From assembly GCA_018715165.1 (NCBI GenBank), contig DVMC01000048.1:1-19640 (forward strand): 19,640 nt of DNA. The letters run 5' to 3'. The position numbers and the translations under genes are program-made. Shown piece by piece: positions 1-4,706 of the stretch. The stretch is from Limiplasma pullistercoris. GTDB taxonomy: Bacteria; Bacillota; Clostridia; Christensenellales; Aristaeellaceae. The notes under the pieces were generated by a model. That model was given only the letters and a program-made list of their open reading frames with translations. It searched no databases and had not been told where the DNA came from. Every line of letters starts with the position of its first letter. Position 1 is the first letter of the stretch.

Positions 1-942
1 ACGGGCCGCGGCTCCGACGAGTACAGATCGGCCTTCTGGACCGCCATGCGCAGCCGCGGCGGCCATTTTTCCGTGCAGAACGCGTTGCAGATCGGCACCG
101 ACAGCGAGGGCGGCTACCTCGTCCCCGACGAGTACGAGCGCACGCTGGTGGACGCGCTGCGGGAAGAAAACAGGCTGCGCACGCTGTGCAAGATCATCCG
201 CACCGCTTCCGGCGACCGCAAGATCCCGCTGGTGGCCTCCCACGGCACGGCCAGCTGGGTCGAGGAGGAGGGCACGATCCCCGAATCCGACGACGCCTTC
301 GGGCAGATCACCATCGGGGCGCACAAGATCGCGTCCATGATTAAGGTGTCCGACGAGCTTTTGCAGGACAGCGTGTTCGACATCGAAAGCTACATCGCCA
401 CCGAGTTTGCCCGCCGCGTGGGCGACGCCGAGGAGGCGGCGTTCATCGGCGGCGACGGCTCCGGCAAGCCCTACGGCCTCCTGAACGACACCAACGGCGC
501 GGCGACCGGCGTGACCGCGGCCAGCGCCACCGCGCTTACCTCCGACGAGCTGCTCGACCTGATCTACTCCCTCAAGGCCCCCTACCGCAAGCGCGCGGTG
601 TTCCTCATGCACGATTCGACCATCAAGGCCATCCGCAAGCTCAAGGACGGCAACTCGCAGTACCTCTGGCAGCCGGGCATGAAGGAGGGCGAGCCGGACA
701 GGCTGCTGGGCTACCGGCTGGTCACCTCTACGCACATGCCGACCATCGCCGCGTCGGCCAAGCCGATTCTCTTCGGCGACCTGTCCAGCTACTGGATCGC
801 CGACCGCGAGGGCCGCTCCATGCAGCGGCTAAGCGAGCTCTATGCGGCCACCGGGCAGGTGGGCTTCCGCGTGACCCAGCGCGTGGACGGGCGGCTGGTG
901 CAGACGGAGGGCGTCAGGTGCCTGGCCATGAAGAGCGCGTAA
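1..942 (+). CDS. Major capsid protein, HK97 fold (5' partial)
   Basis: The frame is open from base 1 and ends at TAA 940-942, giving 313 visible residues. The ATG at 46 is internal, because the codons before it encode TGRGSDEYRSAFWTA, the usual run-up to the capsid domain in HK97-type capsid proteins. From about residue 38 the sequence GGYLVPDEYERTL followed by a basic LRTLCKII stretch matches the start of the mature HK97 shell subunit. The later segments SWVEEEGTIPESDDAFGQI, KVSDELLQDS and GYRLVTSTHMP are typical of the family. Full proteins are usually around 400 residues with an N-terminal scaffold (delta) region removed by the prohead protease. That region, and the protease and portal genes expected before it, lie upstream of the window. 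It forms the icosahedral shell. The following gene starts 16 bases later with its own AAGGAGG. Confidence 0.95.
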   Translation, partial: TGRGSDEYRSAFWTAMRSRGGHFSVQNALQIGTDSEGGYLVPDEYERTLVDALREENRLRTLCKIIRTASGDRKIPLVASHGTASWVEEEGTIPESDDAFGQITIGAHKIASMIKVSDELLQDSVFDIESYIATEFARRVGDAEEAAFIGGDGSGKPYGLLNDTNGAATGVTAASATALTSDELLDLIYSLKAPYRKRAVFLMHDSTIKAIRKLKDGNSQYLWQPGMKEGEPDRLLGYRLVTSTHMPTIAASAKPILFGDLSSYWIADREGRSMQRLSELYAATGQVGFRVTQRVDGRLVQTEGVRCLAMKSA

Positions 943-957
943 GGAGGATGAAAAGGC

Positions 958-1218
958 ATGGACCACACGGCAAGAAACTATCATGCGCACGGCGGCAGCG
1001 AATGGGTTGTCGGCGGCAAGCTGACCTTCCTGCCCGGCGCGACGGTCGAGGGCGCGGAGGGGCTGTTCGATTTGCCCCCTGGAGGCGGAGCCGCTTTGCC
1101 CTATATCGCGGAGAGCGAAGCGGCGACCGTCGCCGCCCTGCGTGCGGACTTCAACGCCCTGCTGCTCGCCTTGCGCGAGGCGGGCCTCATGCGGGAGCCT
1201 CCCGGTGATGCCCCGTGA
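958..1218 (+). CDS. Small head-fibre-like protein
   Basis: 86 residues. The start is ATG 958, 10 bases after AAGGAGG (941-947). An earlier ATG at 948 is too close to that site. The N-terminus reads YHAHGGSEWVVGGKLTFLPGATVEG, in which a 'GG..WVVGG.L....GATV.G' pattern suggests a short beta-rich head-decoration segment. The C-terminal half is helical (ATVAALRADFNALLLALREA), as expected for an oligomerising stalk. Small proteins of this shape directly after the capsid gene in Bacillota phages are often annotated as head fibre proteins (phi29 gp8.5-like family). The position fits decoration of the capsid. I recognise the pattern but not a diagnostic motif, so the family call is inference. Its stop overlaps the GTG start of the next gene (GTGA), which implies translational coupling. 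Confidence 0.6.
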   Translation: MDHTARNYHAHGGSEWVVGGKLTFLPGATVEGAEGLFDLPPGGGAALPYIAESEAATVAALRADFNALLLALREAGLMREPPGDAP

Positions 1219-1499
1219 TCGTGACGCTTTGTGAAGTCAAGGCCCATCTGCGCATCGACCACGACGCGGAGGACGCCTATCTGGAAAGCCTGATCCGTCA
1301 GGCGCAGGCCGTCGCGGAGGACTACTGCCGCGCGCCGTTTTTAGAGGAAGCGCCCGAGCCTGTGCGCCTGGCGGTGCTGCTCTTTGTGAGCTTCTACTAC
1401 GAAAACCGGGATGTGCCCGACCGCACGACATATGGCACCATGATGCTGGCCTTTCACAACCTGCTCTACCCCTATCGCGATCCCGGGAAGATGTTCTGA
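1215..1499 (+). CDS. Head-tail connector, gp6-like
   Basis: 94 residues, GTG start at 1215 overlapping the upstream TGA in GTGA. The protein begins VTLCEVKAHLRIDHDAEDAYLESLIRQAQ and continues with helices ending in VRLAVLLFVSFYYENRD. This is the classic layout of the Phage_connect_1 / HK97 gp6-like family (start 'ls.ee.K.hLrid...eD..i..li..A...ie.y', then a 'A.l.l...wYenR' helix). In HK97 and SPP1 the homologues (gp6, gp15) form a ring under the portal through which DNA exits the head. Length is normal for the family (90-110). It is followed by the head-tail adaptor gene, the usual order. Confidence 0.88.
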   Translation: MIVTLCEVKAHLRIDHDAEDAYLESLIRQAQAVAEDYCRAPFLEEAPEPVRLAVLLFVSFYYENRDVPDRTTYGTMMLAFHNLLYPYRDPGKMF

Positions 1500-1521
1500 A
1501 AGCATTCTGTAAGAAAGCGGG

Positions 1522-1890
1522 GTGAAGCTCTTGCGGGGTTACAAGAACTTTGAATCCGATCCGCATCCCGGCGATCTTCGTCACCTGGTGGAGATCGGCT
1601 ACACCGAAAACACCGTCAACGAAAACGGCTATCCCGAGCCGAACGACATCGTGATCTGCAGGACATGGGCCAGCGTGGTGGACGCGGGCAACCAGCACTA
1701 CCGCGCCGCGGACGTGATGAACACCGAGCAGGTGATCAACTTCACCATCCGCTACCGGGACGACATCAAACCGGGCATGTGGGTGCGGTTCCGGGGTGAG
1801 AAGTGGGACATTTCCACGCTGGGCGAATACGCCTTCAAGCGCACGTATCTGGGCCTGAAGGCGTCGCTTTCCAAGGGGGTGAGCGGATGA
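1522..1890 (+). CDS. Head-tail adaptor / stopper (Phage_H_T_join type)
   Basis: Up to 122 residues. Two starts are possible: GTG 1522, with only a weak GAAAGCGG before it, and in-frame TTG 1531, which has GGGGTGA (1520-1526) at good spacing and may be the true start. The sequence HPGDLRHLVEIGYTENTVNENGYPEP, then ICRTWASVVDAG, TIRYRDDIKPGMWVRFRGEKWDI and a final KRTYLGLKAS is characteristic of the SPP1 gp16 / HK97 gp7-type head-tail joining family: a beta-barrel with 'W A.v' and 'i.yr.di...mri...g..y.I' strands. It would sit below the connector ring and stop DNA leaking before the tail attaches. The stop overlaps an ATG (ATGA at 1887). Confidence 0.87.
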   Translation: MKLLRGYKNFESDPHPGDLRHLVEIGYTENTVNENGYPEPNDIVICRTWASVVDAGNQHYRAADVMNTEQVINFTIRYRDDIKPGMWVRFRGEKWDISTLGEYAFKRTYLGLKASLSKGVSG

Positions 1891-1985
1891 GCAAAGCGAA
1901 TCCTGAGCGTGAGCAAATCATGGATTTGCCACGCGAACCCCGTGCGCAAGCAACGCGCGGGGCACGGGGCGGTGAGAGCGGGTGA
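1887..1985 (+). CDS. Possible 32-residue leader-like ORF between adaptor and tail completion genes
   Basis: ATG 1887 overlaps the adaptor stop (ATGA), and its own TGA (1983-1985) overlaps the GTG start of the next gene (GTGA). The frame therefore links both neighbours by translational coupling. It encodes a polar, basic peptide starting MSKANPEREQIMDL and ending GARGGESG, with no recognisable domain. Most of it lies over the two hairpins at 1907-1969, so its codons may simply be a by-product of repeat DNA that happens to stay open. The double overlap could still matter, because ribosomes reading it would open the hairpins and carry on to the next gene. No independent ribosome binding site is visible. 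Whether a stable peptide is made is unknown. Confidence 0.3.
   Translation: MSKANPEREQIMDLPREPRAQATRGARGGESG
1907..1969. repeat. Two adjacent hairpins (REP-like palindromes) inside the late operon
   Basis: First hairpin 1907-1934: GCGTG, bulged A, GCAAATC, loop ATG, GATTTGC, CACGC, making 12 pairs with one bulge. Second hairpin: CCCCGTGC (1938-1945) pairs with GCACGGGG (1962-1969) across a 16-base spacer that itself holds GCGC pairs. They lie in the only extended gap between the closely packed head-tail joining genes and have no T-run, so they do not look like terminators. The structure resembles dispersed host REP-type repeats, but I cannot check copy number from this window. Confidence 0.6.
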
Positions 1986-2350
1986 GACAGGTCCAGGAAG
2001 CCCTCAGGGGCATCGGCATCCCCGTCATGGCGGGCGTGTGGCGTGCGACCGGCCCAAACCAGAACCCTCCCACGCAATACGCCGTGTACTCCACGACCAC
2101 CACGGAGGCCGCCCATCAGGACGACCGGGTGACGGCCTACCGCACCTATGTGTACCTCAATCTCTGGAGCGATATCGATCCCACGGATACCGCCGACCGC
2201 ATCCGCGCCGCCATGTACGACGCGGGTTTTTTCATGGTGGAGGAATCGGACAAGGGCTACAACCAGCCCGCATACGACACCGCCACCACGCAGTTCACCG
2301 TGCAGTGGACGTGGTGCCTGCAAACGGAGGTGACGCCCGGTGCCCCTTGA
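1982..2350 (+). CDS. Tail completion / minor tail protein, tail-terminator-like
   Basis: 122 residues from GTG 1982; an in-frame stop at 1973-1975 rules out an earlier start. The N-terminal helix VQEALRGIGIPVMAGVWR, then a proline-rich PNQNPPTQYAVYSTTTTEAAHQDD and the strand-helix YRTYVYLNLWSDIDPTDTADRIRAAMYDAGF, is the layout of small alpha-beta tail terminator/completion proteins (DUF3168, lambda gpU-like fold). The PTQY.vy signature is common in Bacillota siphophages at this position. It would cap the head-proximal end of the tail tube and join it to the head. It follows the hairpin region by GTGA coupling and overlaps the next gene by 11 bases. The family is inferred from pattern and position, without a decisive motif. 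Confidence 0.72.
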   Translation: MRQVQEALRGIGIPVMAGVWRATGPNQNPPTQYAVYSTTTTEAAHQDDRVTAYRTYVYLNLWSDIDPTDTADRIRAAMYDAGFFMVEESDKGYNQPAYDTATTQFTVQWTWCLQTEVTPGAP

Positions 2351-2762
2351 CACGCAGGGCTTTGACGGCCTTGCCTCGGACATCGCGGGCATGGCCGGGC
2401 GCATGGACGCGGACGGCGCGGGCGCGCCCGTAGTCCGCCGCATCCTGGAGGCAGCTGCCCAGCCCATCCACCAGCAGATGAAGGCTAACGCCTCCGAAGA
2501 TCCCCAAATCATCACCGGGGTGCTAAACCGCTCCATCCGCATCGGCCCGGTGAAGAAGCGCCGGAAGAGCGGAAAGAGTATCACCATCGGCGTGCACCGC
2601 AAGGAGGAAGGCGCGTACTACGCCACACCGGTGGAATACGGACACGGCGGCCCCGCGCCCGCCCCCGCGCATCCCTTTATCCGTCCCGCCTACGACACCC
2701 GCGCGGATGAAGCCTATGAGATCATCCGTGACGGGCTGCGGGACGCCATCGACCGACTGTAA
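2340..2762 (+). CDS. HK97 gp10-like head-tail joining / minor capsid protein
   Basis: 140 residues, GTG start 2340 overlapping the previous gene by 11 bases. The protein has an N-terminal helical region ending in ILEAAAQPIHQQMKANA, a central TGVLNRSIRIGPVKKRRKSG basic strand, and a C-terminal YATPVEYG...PAPAHPFIRPAYD motif. That 'Y...vEyGt....a.PFlrPA.d' segment is the signature of the HK97 gp10 family (PF04883). In gene order the family normally comes just before the terminator gene; here it follows, a frequent swap in Clostridia phages. The role is in head-tail joining or tail completion. The next gene starts 18 bases later with its own ribosome binding site. Confidence 0.88.
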   Translation: MPLDTQGFDGLASDIAGMAGRMDADGAGAPVVRRILEAAAQPIHQQMKANASEDPQIITGVLNRSIRIGPVKKRRKSGKSITIGVHRKEEGAYYATPVEYGHGGPAPAPAHPFIRPAYDTRADEAYEIIRDGLRDAIDRL

Positions 2763-2780
2763 CGATTGGAGGAATCGACC

Positions 2781-3392
2781 ATGGCAACCCCTACCGCATC
2801 CCCGCAGGTCGCCTCGACGGTGGGCCTCAAAAACGTGGTGATCGCGCCGCTCACGGAGGACACCGACACCAGCCATACCTATGGCGAATTGCAGCTGGTG
2901 GCGGGCGCGATTGAAGCGACCATCACTCCCGACAATACCGACCCGGACATTCAGTACGCCGACGACATCGAGTTTGACGTGCTCTATCCCGATCCGGAAC
3001 TGACCTTCTCCACCTCCATGGCGGATGTGCCGCTGGCCATCCAGGAGATGATCTTCGGCAACCAGATCGACGACAACGGCGTGCTGGTGCGCACCGCGTC
3101 CGACCGTCCGCCCTACTTCGCCGTGGGCTTCAAGTCGGAGAAATCGGACGGCGCGTTCCGCTACGTGTGGCTCTACAAGATGCGCGCCAAGCCCATGACG
3201 GAGAGCTACAAGACCAAGGAGGGCAAGACCATCACCCGCCAGAACGGCTCTGTGGAGTGGACGGCCATCAAGCGCACCCACGACGGGCGCTATCAGGCGG
3301 TGGCCGACGAGGGCCAGAACGGCTTTGACGCCTCCAAGGCGGCGACGTTCCTGGAAACGGTGTATGAGCCCGCCTTCACCGCAGAGCCGTAA
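2781..3392 (+). CDS. Major tail tube protein (phi13 / TP901-1 family type)
   Basis: 203 residues. ATG 2781 is chosen because GGAGG (2768-2772) lies 8 bases upstream; the TTG at 2766 overlaps that site. The sequence begins ATPTASPQVASTVGLKNVVIAPLTED and contains a tube-fold strand series (TYGELQLVAGAIEATITPD, IEFDVLYPDPELTFSTSMAD), then YFAVGFKSEKSDGAFRYVWLYK and EGKTITRQNGSVEWTAIKR. These are the hallmarks of the phi13-type major tail protein family ('vGlk.v..a.lt.d' start, 'ygvGf......g..rfvwl.kg.F'), close to the usual length of 190-210. It polymerises into the tail tube around the tape measure. A terminator-like hairpin follows at 3404-3440. This fits the high tube protein demand seen in many phages and could reduce transcription beyond this gene. 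Confidence 0.93.
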   Translation: MATPTASPQVASTVGLKNVVIAPLTEDTDTSHTYGELQLVAGAIEATITPDNTDPDIQYADDIEFDVLYPDPELTFSTSMADVPLAIQEMIFGNQIDDNGVLVRTASDRPPYFAVGFKSEKSDGAFRYVWLYKMRAKPMTESYKTKEGKTITRQNGSVEWTAIKRTHDGRYQAVADEGQNGFDASKAATFLETVYEPAFTAEP

Positions 3393-3403
3393 CCCAAACG
3401 CAT

Positions 3404-3440
3404 GCCGCTGCCGGTGACTCGCCGGCGGCGGTGCGCTTTT
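3404..3440 (+). terminator. Terminator-like hairpin after the major tail gene
   Basis: GCCGCTGCCGG (3404-3414) pairs with CCGGCGGCGGT (3422-3432) around a 7-base loop, 11 pairs including two G-T wobbles. A short TTTT (3437-3440) follows after a GCGC gap. The T-run is short and displaced, so termination may be partial. It lies 34 bases before the chaperone start codon. Confidence 0.55.
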
Positions 3441-3466
3441 CCCGCGCAGAAAGGAGGGTAAGCCCC

Positions 3467-3841
3467 ATGATTACCTGCACCCTGAACGGAAAAAAGTACG
3501 CCGTGGACTTCATCACGGGCCGCGCGCTGCGGGAGATGGAACCCGCGGCGAAGATGTACAGCCGCATCGTCGCGCTCTCAAGCGCCGCCCTCAAGGGCGA
3601 GCTGCCGGAGAATGCCGGGGAACTGTCCATCGGCGAGGCCATGGATGTGATGATCCGCTGGTTCTGCATCCTGTTCGGCAACCAATTCACGCCCGACGAC
3701 GTGCTGGATCACTACCCGGTGGACCGGCTCATGCACGACATCGCGCTGGCGCTCATGGCTGTGCAGACACAGACGACCAGCATTCTGGATGAGTTCCCTA
3801 CGAAGGCAGCGAAGACGGAAGCCCCGGCGGCGACCGCCTGA
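3467..3841 (+). CDS. Tail assembly chaperone, short form (gpG-like)
   Basis: 124 residues, ATG 3467 preceded by AAAGGAGGG (3450-3458). The protein opens with a strand pair MITCTLNGKKYAVDFITGRALREME and is then helical (SIGEAMDVMIRWFCILFGNQFTPDDVLD, PVDRLMHDIALALMAVQTQT). This 'N gkky.vdf.tgralre.e' start, followed by a 'd.mv.w.c.iFgnqFt.ddv.d' segment, is typical of Bacillota tail assembly chaperones placed between the tube protein and tape measure. These proteins bind the tape measure and keep it soluble before tube growth. Immediately after the stop, frame -1 stays open with chaperone-extension sequence to 4029, so a longer fusion is likely made by frameshifting, as for lambda gpG/gpGT. Confidence 0.85.
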   Translation: MITCTLNGKKYAVDFITGRALREMEPAAKMYSRIVALSSAALKGELPENAGELSIGEAMDVMIRWFCILFGNQFTPDDVLDHYPVDRLMHDIALALMAVQTQTTSILDEFPTKAAKTEAPAATA

Positions 3842-4029
3842 CGCTGCCTGATTTCATCTATTCCACCTACAACAGCCTTCTGGAAGCCGGCTGGCGCATG
3901 GACGAGATCGACCGGATGGATCTGCCGGGGTTTCTCAGGATTCGCGCGTGGAACGCAAGGCGTGAGGCGGAAAAAAAGAAACCCCGCCGACGCCATATCG
4001 ACGAGGTGTGGCCGGATGTGAAGCCATAA
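3793..4029 (+). CDS. Tail assembly chaperone frameshift extension (gpT-like)
   Basis: This frame is -1 relative to the short chaperone and opens after a stop at 3790-3792, so the shift must fall within 3793-3841. The coding part reads GGDRLTLPDFIYSTYNSLLE, then AGWRMDEIDRMDLPGFLRI, RAWNARREAEKKKPRRRHID and EVWPDVKP, with no good internal start; the first ATG is 3898 and has no ribosome binding site. The 'd..Y..l...Gw.mdeid.mdl..flri..w' pattern is the usual C-terminal domain of the long chaperone, thought to recruit tube subunits to the tape measure. No standard X XXY YYZ slippery heptamer lies in the permitted interval. The best candidate is around 3793-3799, where the Pro codon CCT can re-pair with CCC. 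The stop is three bases from the convergent toxin gene. Confidence 0.72.
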   Translation, partial: VPYEGSEDGSPGGDRLTLPDFIYSTYNSLLEAGWRMDEIDRMDLPGFLRIRAWNARREAEKKKPRRRHIDEVWPDVKP

Positions 4030-4032
4030 AGC

Positions 4033-4347
4033 TCATTCGGACAGGAACAGCGCCCGGAAACTGTCCTGACGCTGGTGAAGGATGCGGACGACAAGCACTG
4101 TACTTTCCATGCACACATAGAAGACGCAGTAATTTTCGCAGATCAGGTACCGATACTCGGTATGTACCGCGATCAGCGCATCCAGAGGTTTGCCGCGACC
4201 GGGATGATGTTCCAGCGAGGAGACGCTCTTTTTGAGCTGGGCAAGGATTCTCCGCGCCGCGTCAGGGTTGCAAAGCTCGTCGCGGATGTAATCCCGGATG
4301 GAGACGAGGTCGCTGCGTGCTTCTTTGGAGACGATCACACGGGCCAT
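4033..4347 (-). CDS. Type II toxin, RelE/ParE family
   Basis: 104 residues from ATG 4347 on the minus strand, one base after the antitoxin stop (TGACATG), with GGAGGG just upstream inside the antitoxin end. A longer frame to 4377 would overlap the antitoxin and lacks a binding site. The protein reads ARVIVSKEARSDLVSIRDYI, a helical middle (NPDAARRILAQLKKSVSSLEHHPGRG) and a beta sheet (YRYLICENYCVFYVCMESTV, LVVRILHQRQDSFRALF). This is the RelE/ParE fold (PF05016) with conserved 'A..dl..i..yi', 'l...P..G', 'yR.l....y.ifY' and 'v.v..v.h.rqd'. Members either cut mRNA on the ribosome or poison gyrase, and sequence alone does not say which. The gene converges on the chaperone gene with no terminator in between. 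In a phage it may serve lysogen maintenance or exclusion of other phages (inference). Confidence 0.88.
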   Translation of the reverse strand: MARVIVSKEARSDLVSIRDYIRDELCNPDAARRILAQLKKSVSSLEHHPGRGKPLDALIAVHTEYRYLICENYCVFYVCMESTVLVVRILHQRQDSFRALFLSE

Positions 4348-4348
4348 G

Positions 4349-4594
4349 TCAACCCTCCAGTCCGTCAAAGGCTTCATCGACGGTCAAACCGCCCTCTCTG
4401 TGGTAGGATTCGACGCCCTTGGACAGCTCTGCCAGAAGGTTGACGGTCGCCTGCAGCTTTTCATATTCGGCAAGGCTCTGTACGACATATTTCCCGCGTC
4501 CGTTTTTGGTCAGGTATACGGTGGCGCCCTGATCGCAGGAACGCAGCACTTCGCTGTAGTTTTTGAGGTCGGAGATAGGGACGATGCTGGGCAT
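4349..4594 (-). CDS. Antitoxin, Phd/YefM family
   Basis: 81 residues, minus strand, ATG 4594 with AAAGGAG 8 bases upstream. The N-terminal PSIVPISDLKNYSEVLRSCD followed by TVYLTKNGRGKYVVQSLAEYEKLQA is the DNA-binding YefM/Phd domain (PF02604): 'i.pvsdlr.n..e.l......pv.ltknGr....v.s...ye.l'. The C-terminal part (ELSKGVESYHREGGLTVDEAFDGLEG) is the flexible segment that wraps and neutralises the toxin. The family normally represses its own promoter, with the toxin as co-repressor; a strong promoter lies just upstream at 4618-4646. It comes before the toxin in a two-gene operon, the standard order. The pair is opposite to all late phage genes around it, so it is probably expressed in the lysogen, independently of the lytic programme. 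Confidence 0.9.
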   Translation of the reverse strand: MPSIVPISDLKNYSEVLRSCDQGATVYLTKNGRGKYVVQSLAEYEKLQATVNLLAELSKGVESYHREGGLTVDEAFDGLEG

Positions 4595-4617
4595 GGAATC
4601 AGCTCCTTTCCGGTCTT

Positions 4618-4646
4618 AGTATACCCGTATTTACCGTCAAATTCAA
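4618..4646 (-). promoter_or_regulatory. Promoter of the antitoxin-toxin operon
   Basis: On the minus strand, TTGAAT (complement of 4641-4646) and TATACT (complement of 4618-4623) are separated by exactly 17 bases, a near-consensus housekeeping sigma promoter. The start would fall near 4611, giving a short leader that contains the AAAGGAG of the antitoxin. Autorepression by the YefM-type antitoxin is expected here from the family. Confidence 0.8.
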
Positions 4647-4656
4647 CCCGAAATTC

Positions 4657-4683
4657 AGCGGCAATTCATGGCCGCTTCTTTTT
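4657..4683 (+). terminator. Terminator-like hairpin just before the tape measure gene
   Basis: AGCGGC (4657-4662), an 8-base loop AATTCATG, GCCGCT (4671-4676), then TCTTTTT (4677-4683). It is a compact intrinsic-terminator shape reading in the direction of the late operon. The tape measure start codon is 30 bases past the stem. It lies upstream of the minus-strand antitoxin promoter and could also insulate that cassette. Confidence 0.65.
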
Positions 4684-4706
4684 ATGCGATTGGCAGGTGA
4701 GAGAAG

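Noticed and set aside
2766..2780. TTG start upstream of the major tail gene ATG.
   Set aside because: It overlaps the GGAGG ribosome binding site that serves ATG 2781, and the family N-terminus fits the later start.
3972..3978. Perfect A AAA AAG slippery heptamer inside the chaperone extension.
   Set aside because: It is in the right phase for -1 slippage, but the new frame runs antisense over the toxin gene to a stop near 4235 with no recognisable sequence. The extension already ends naturally at 4029. It is too late to explain the gpG-to-gpT shift. The matching T-run on the minus strand has no stem before it, so it is not a toxin terminator.
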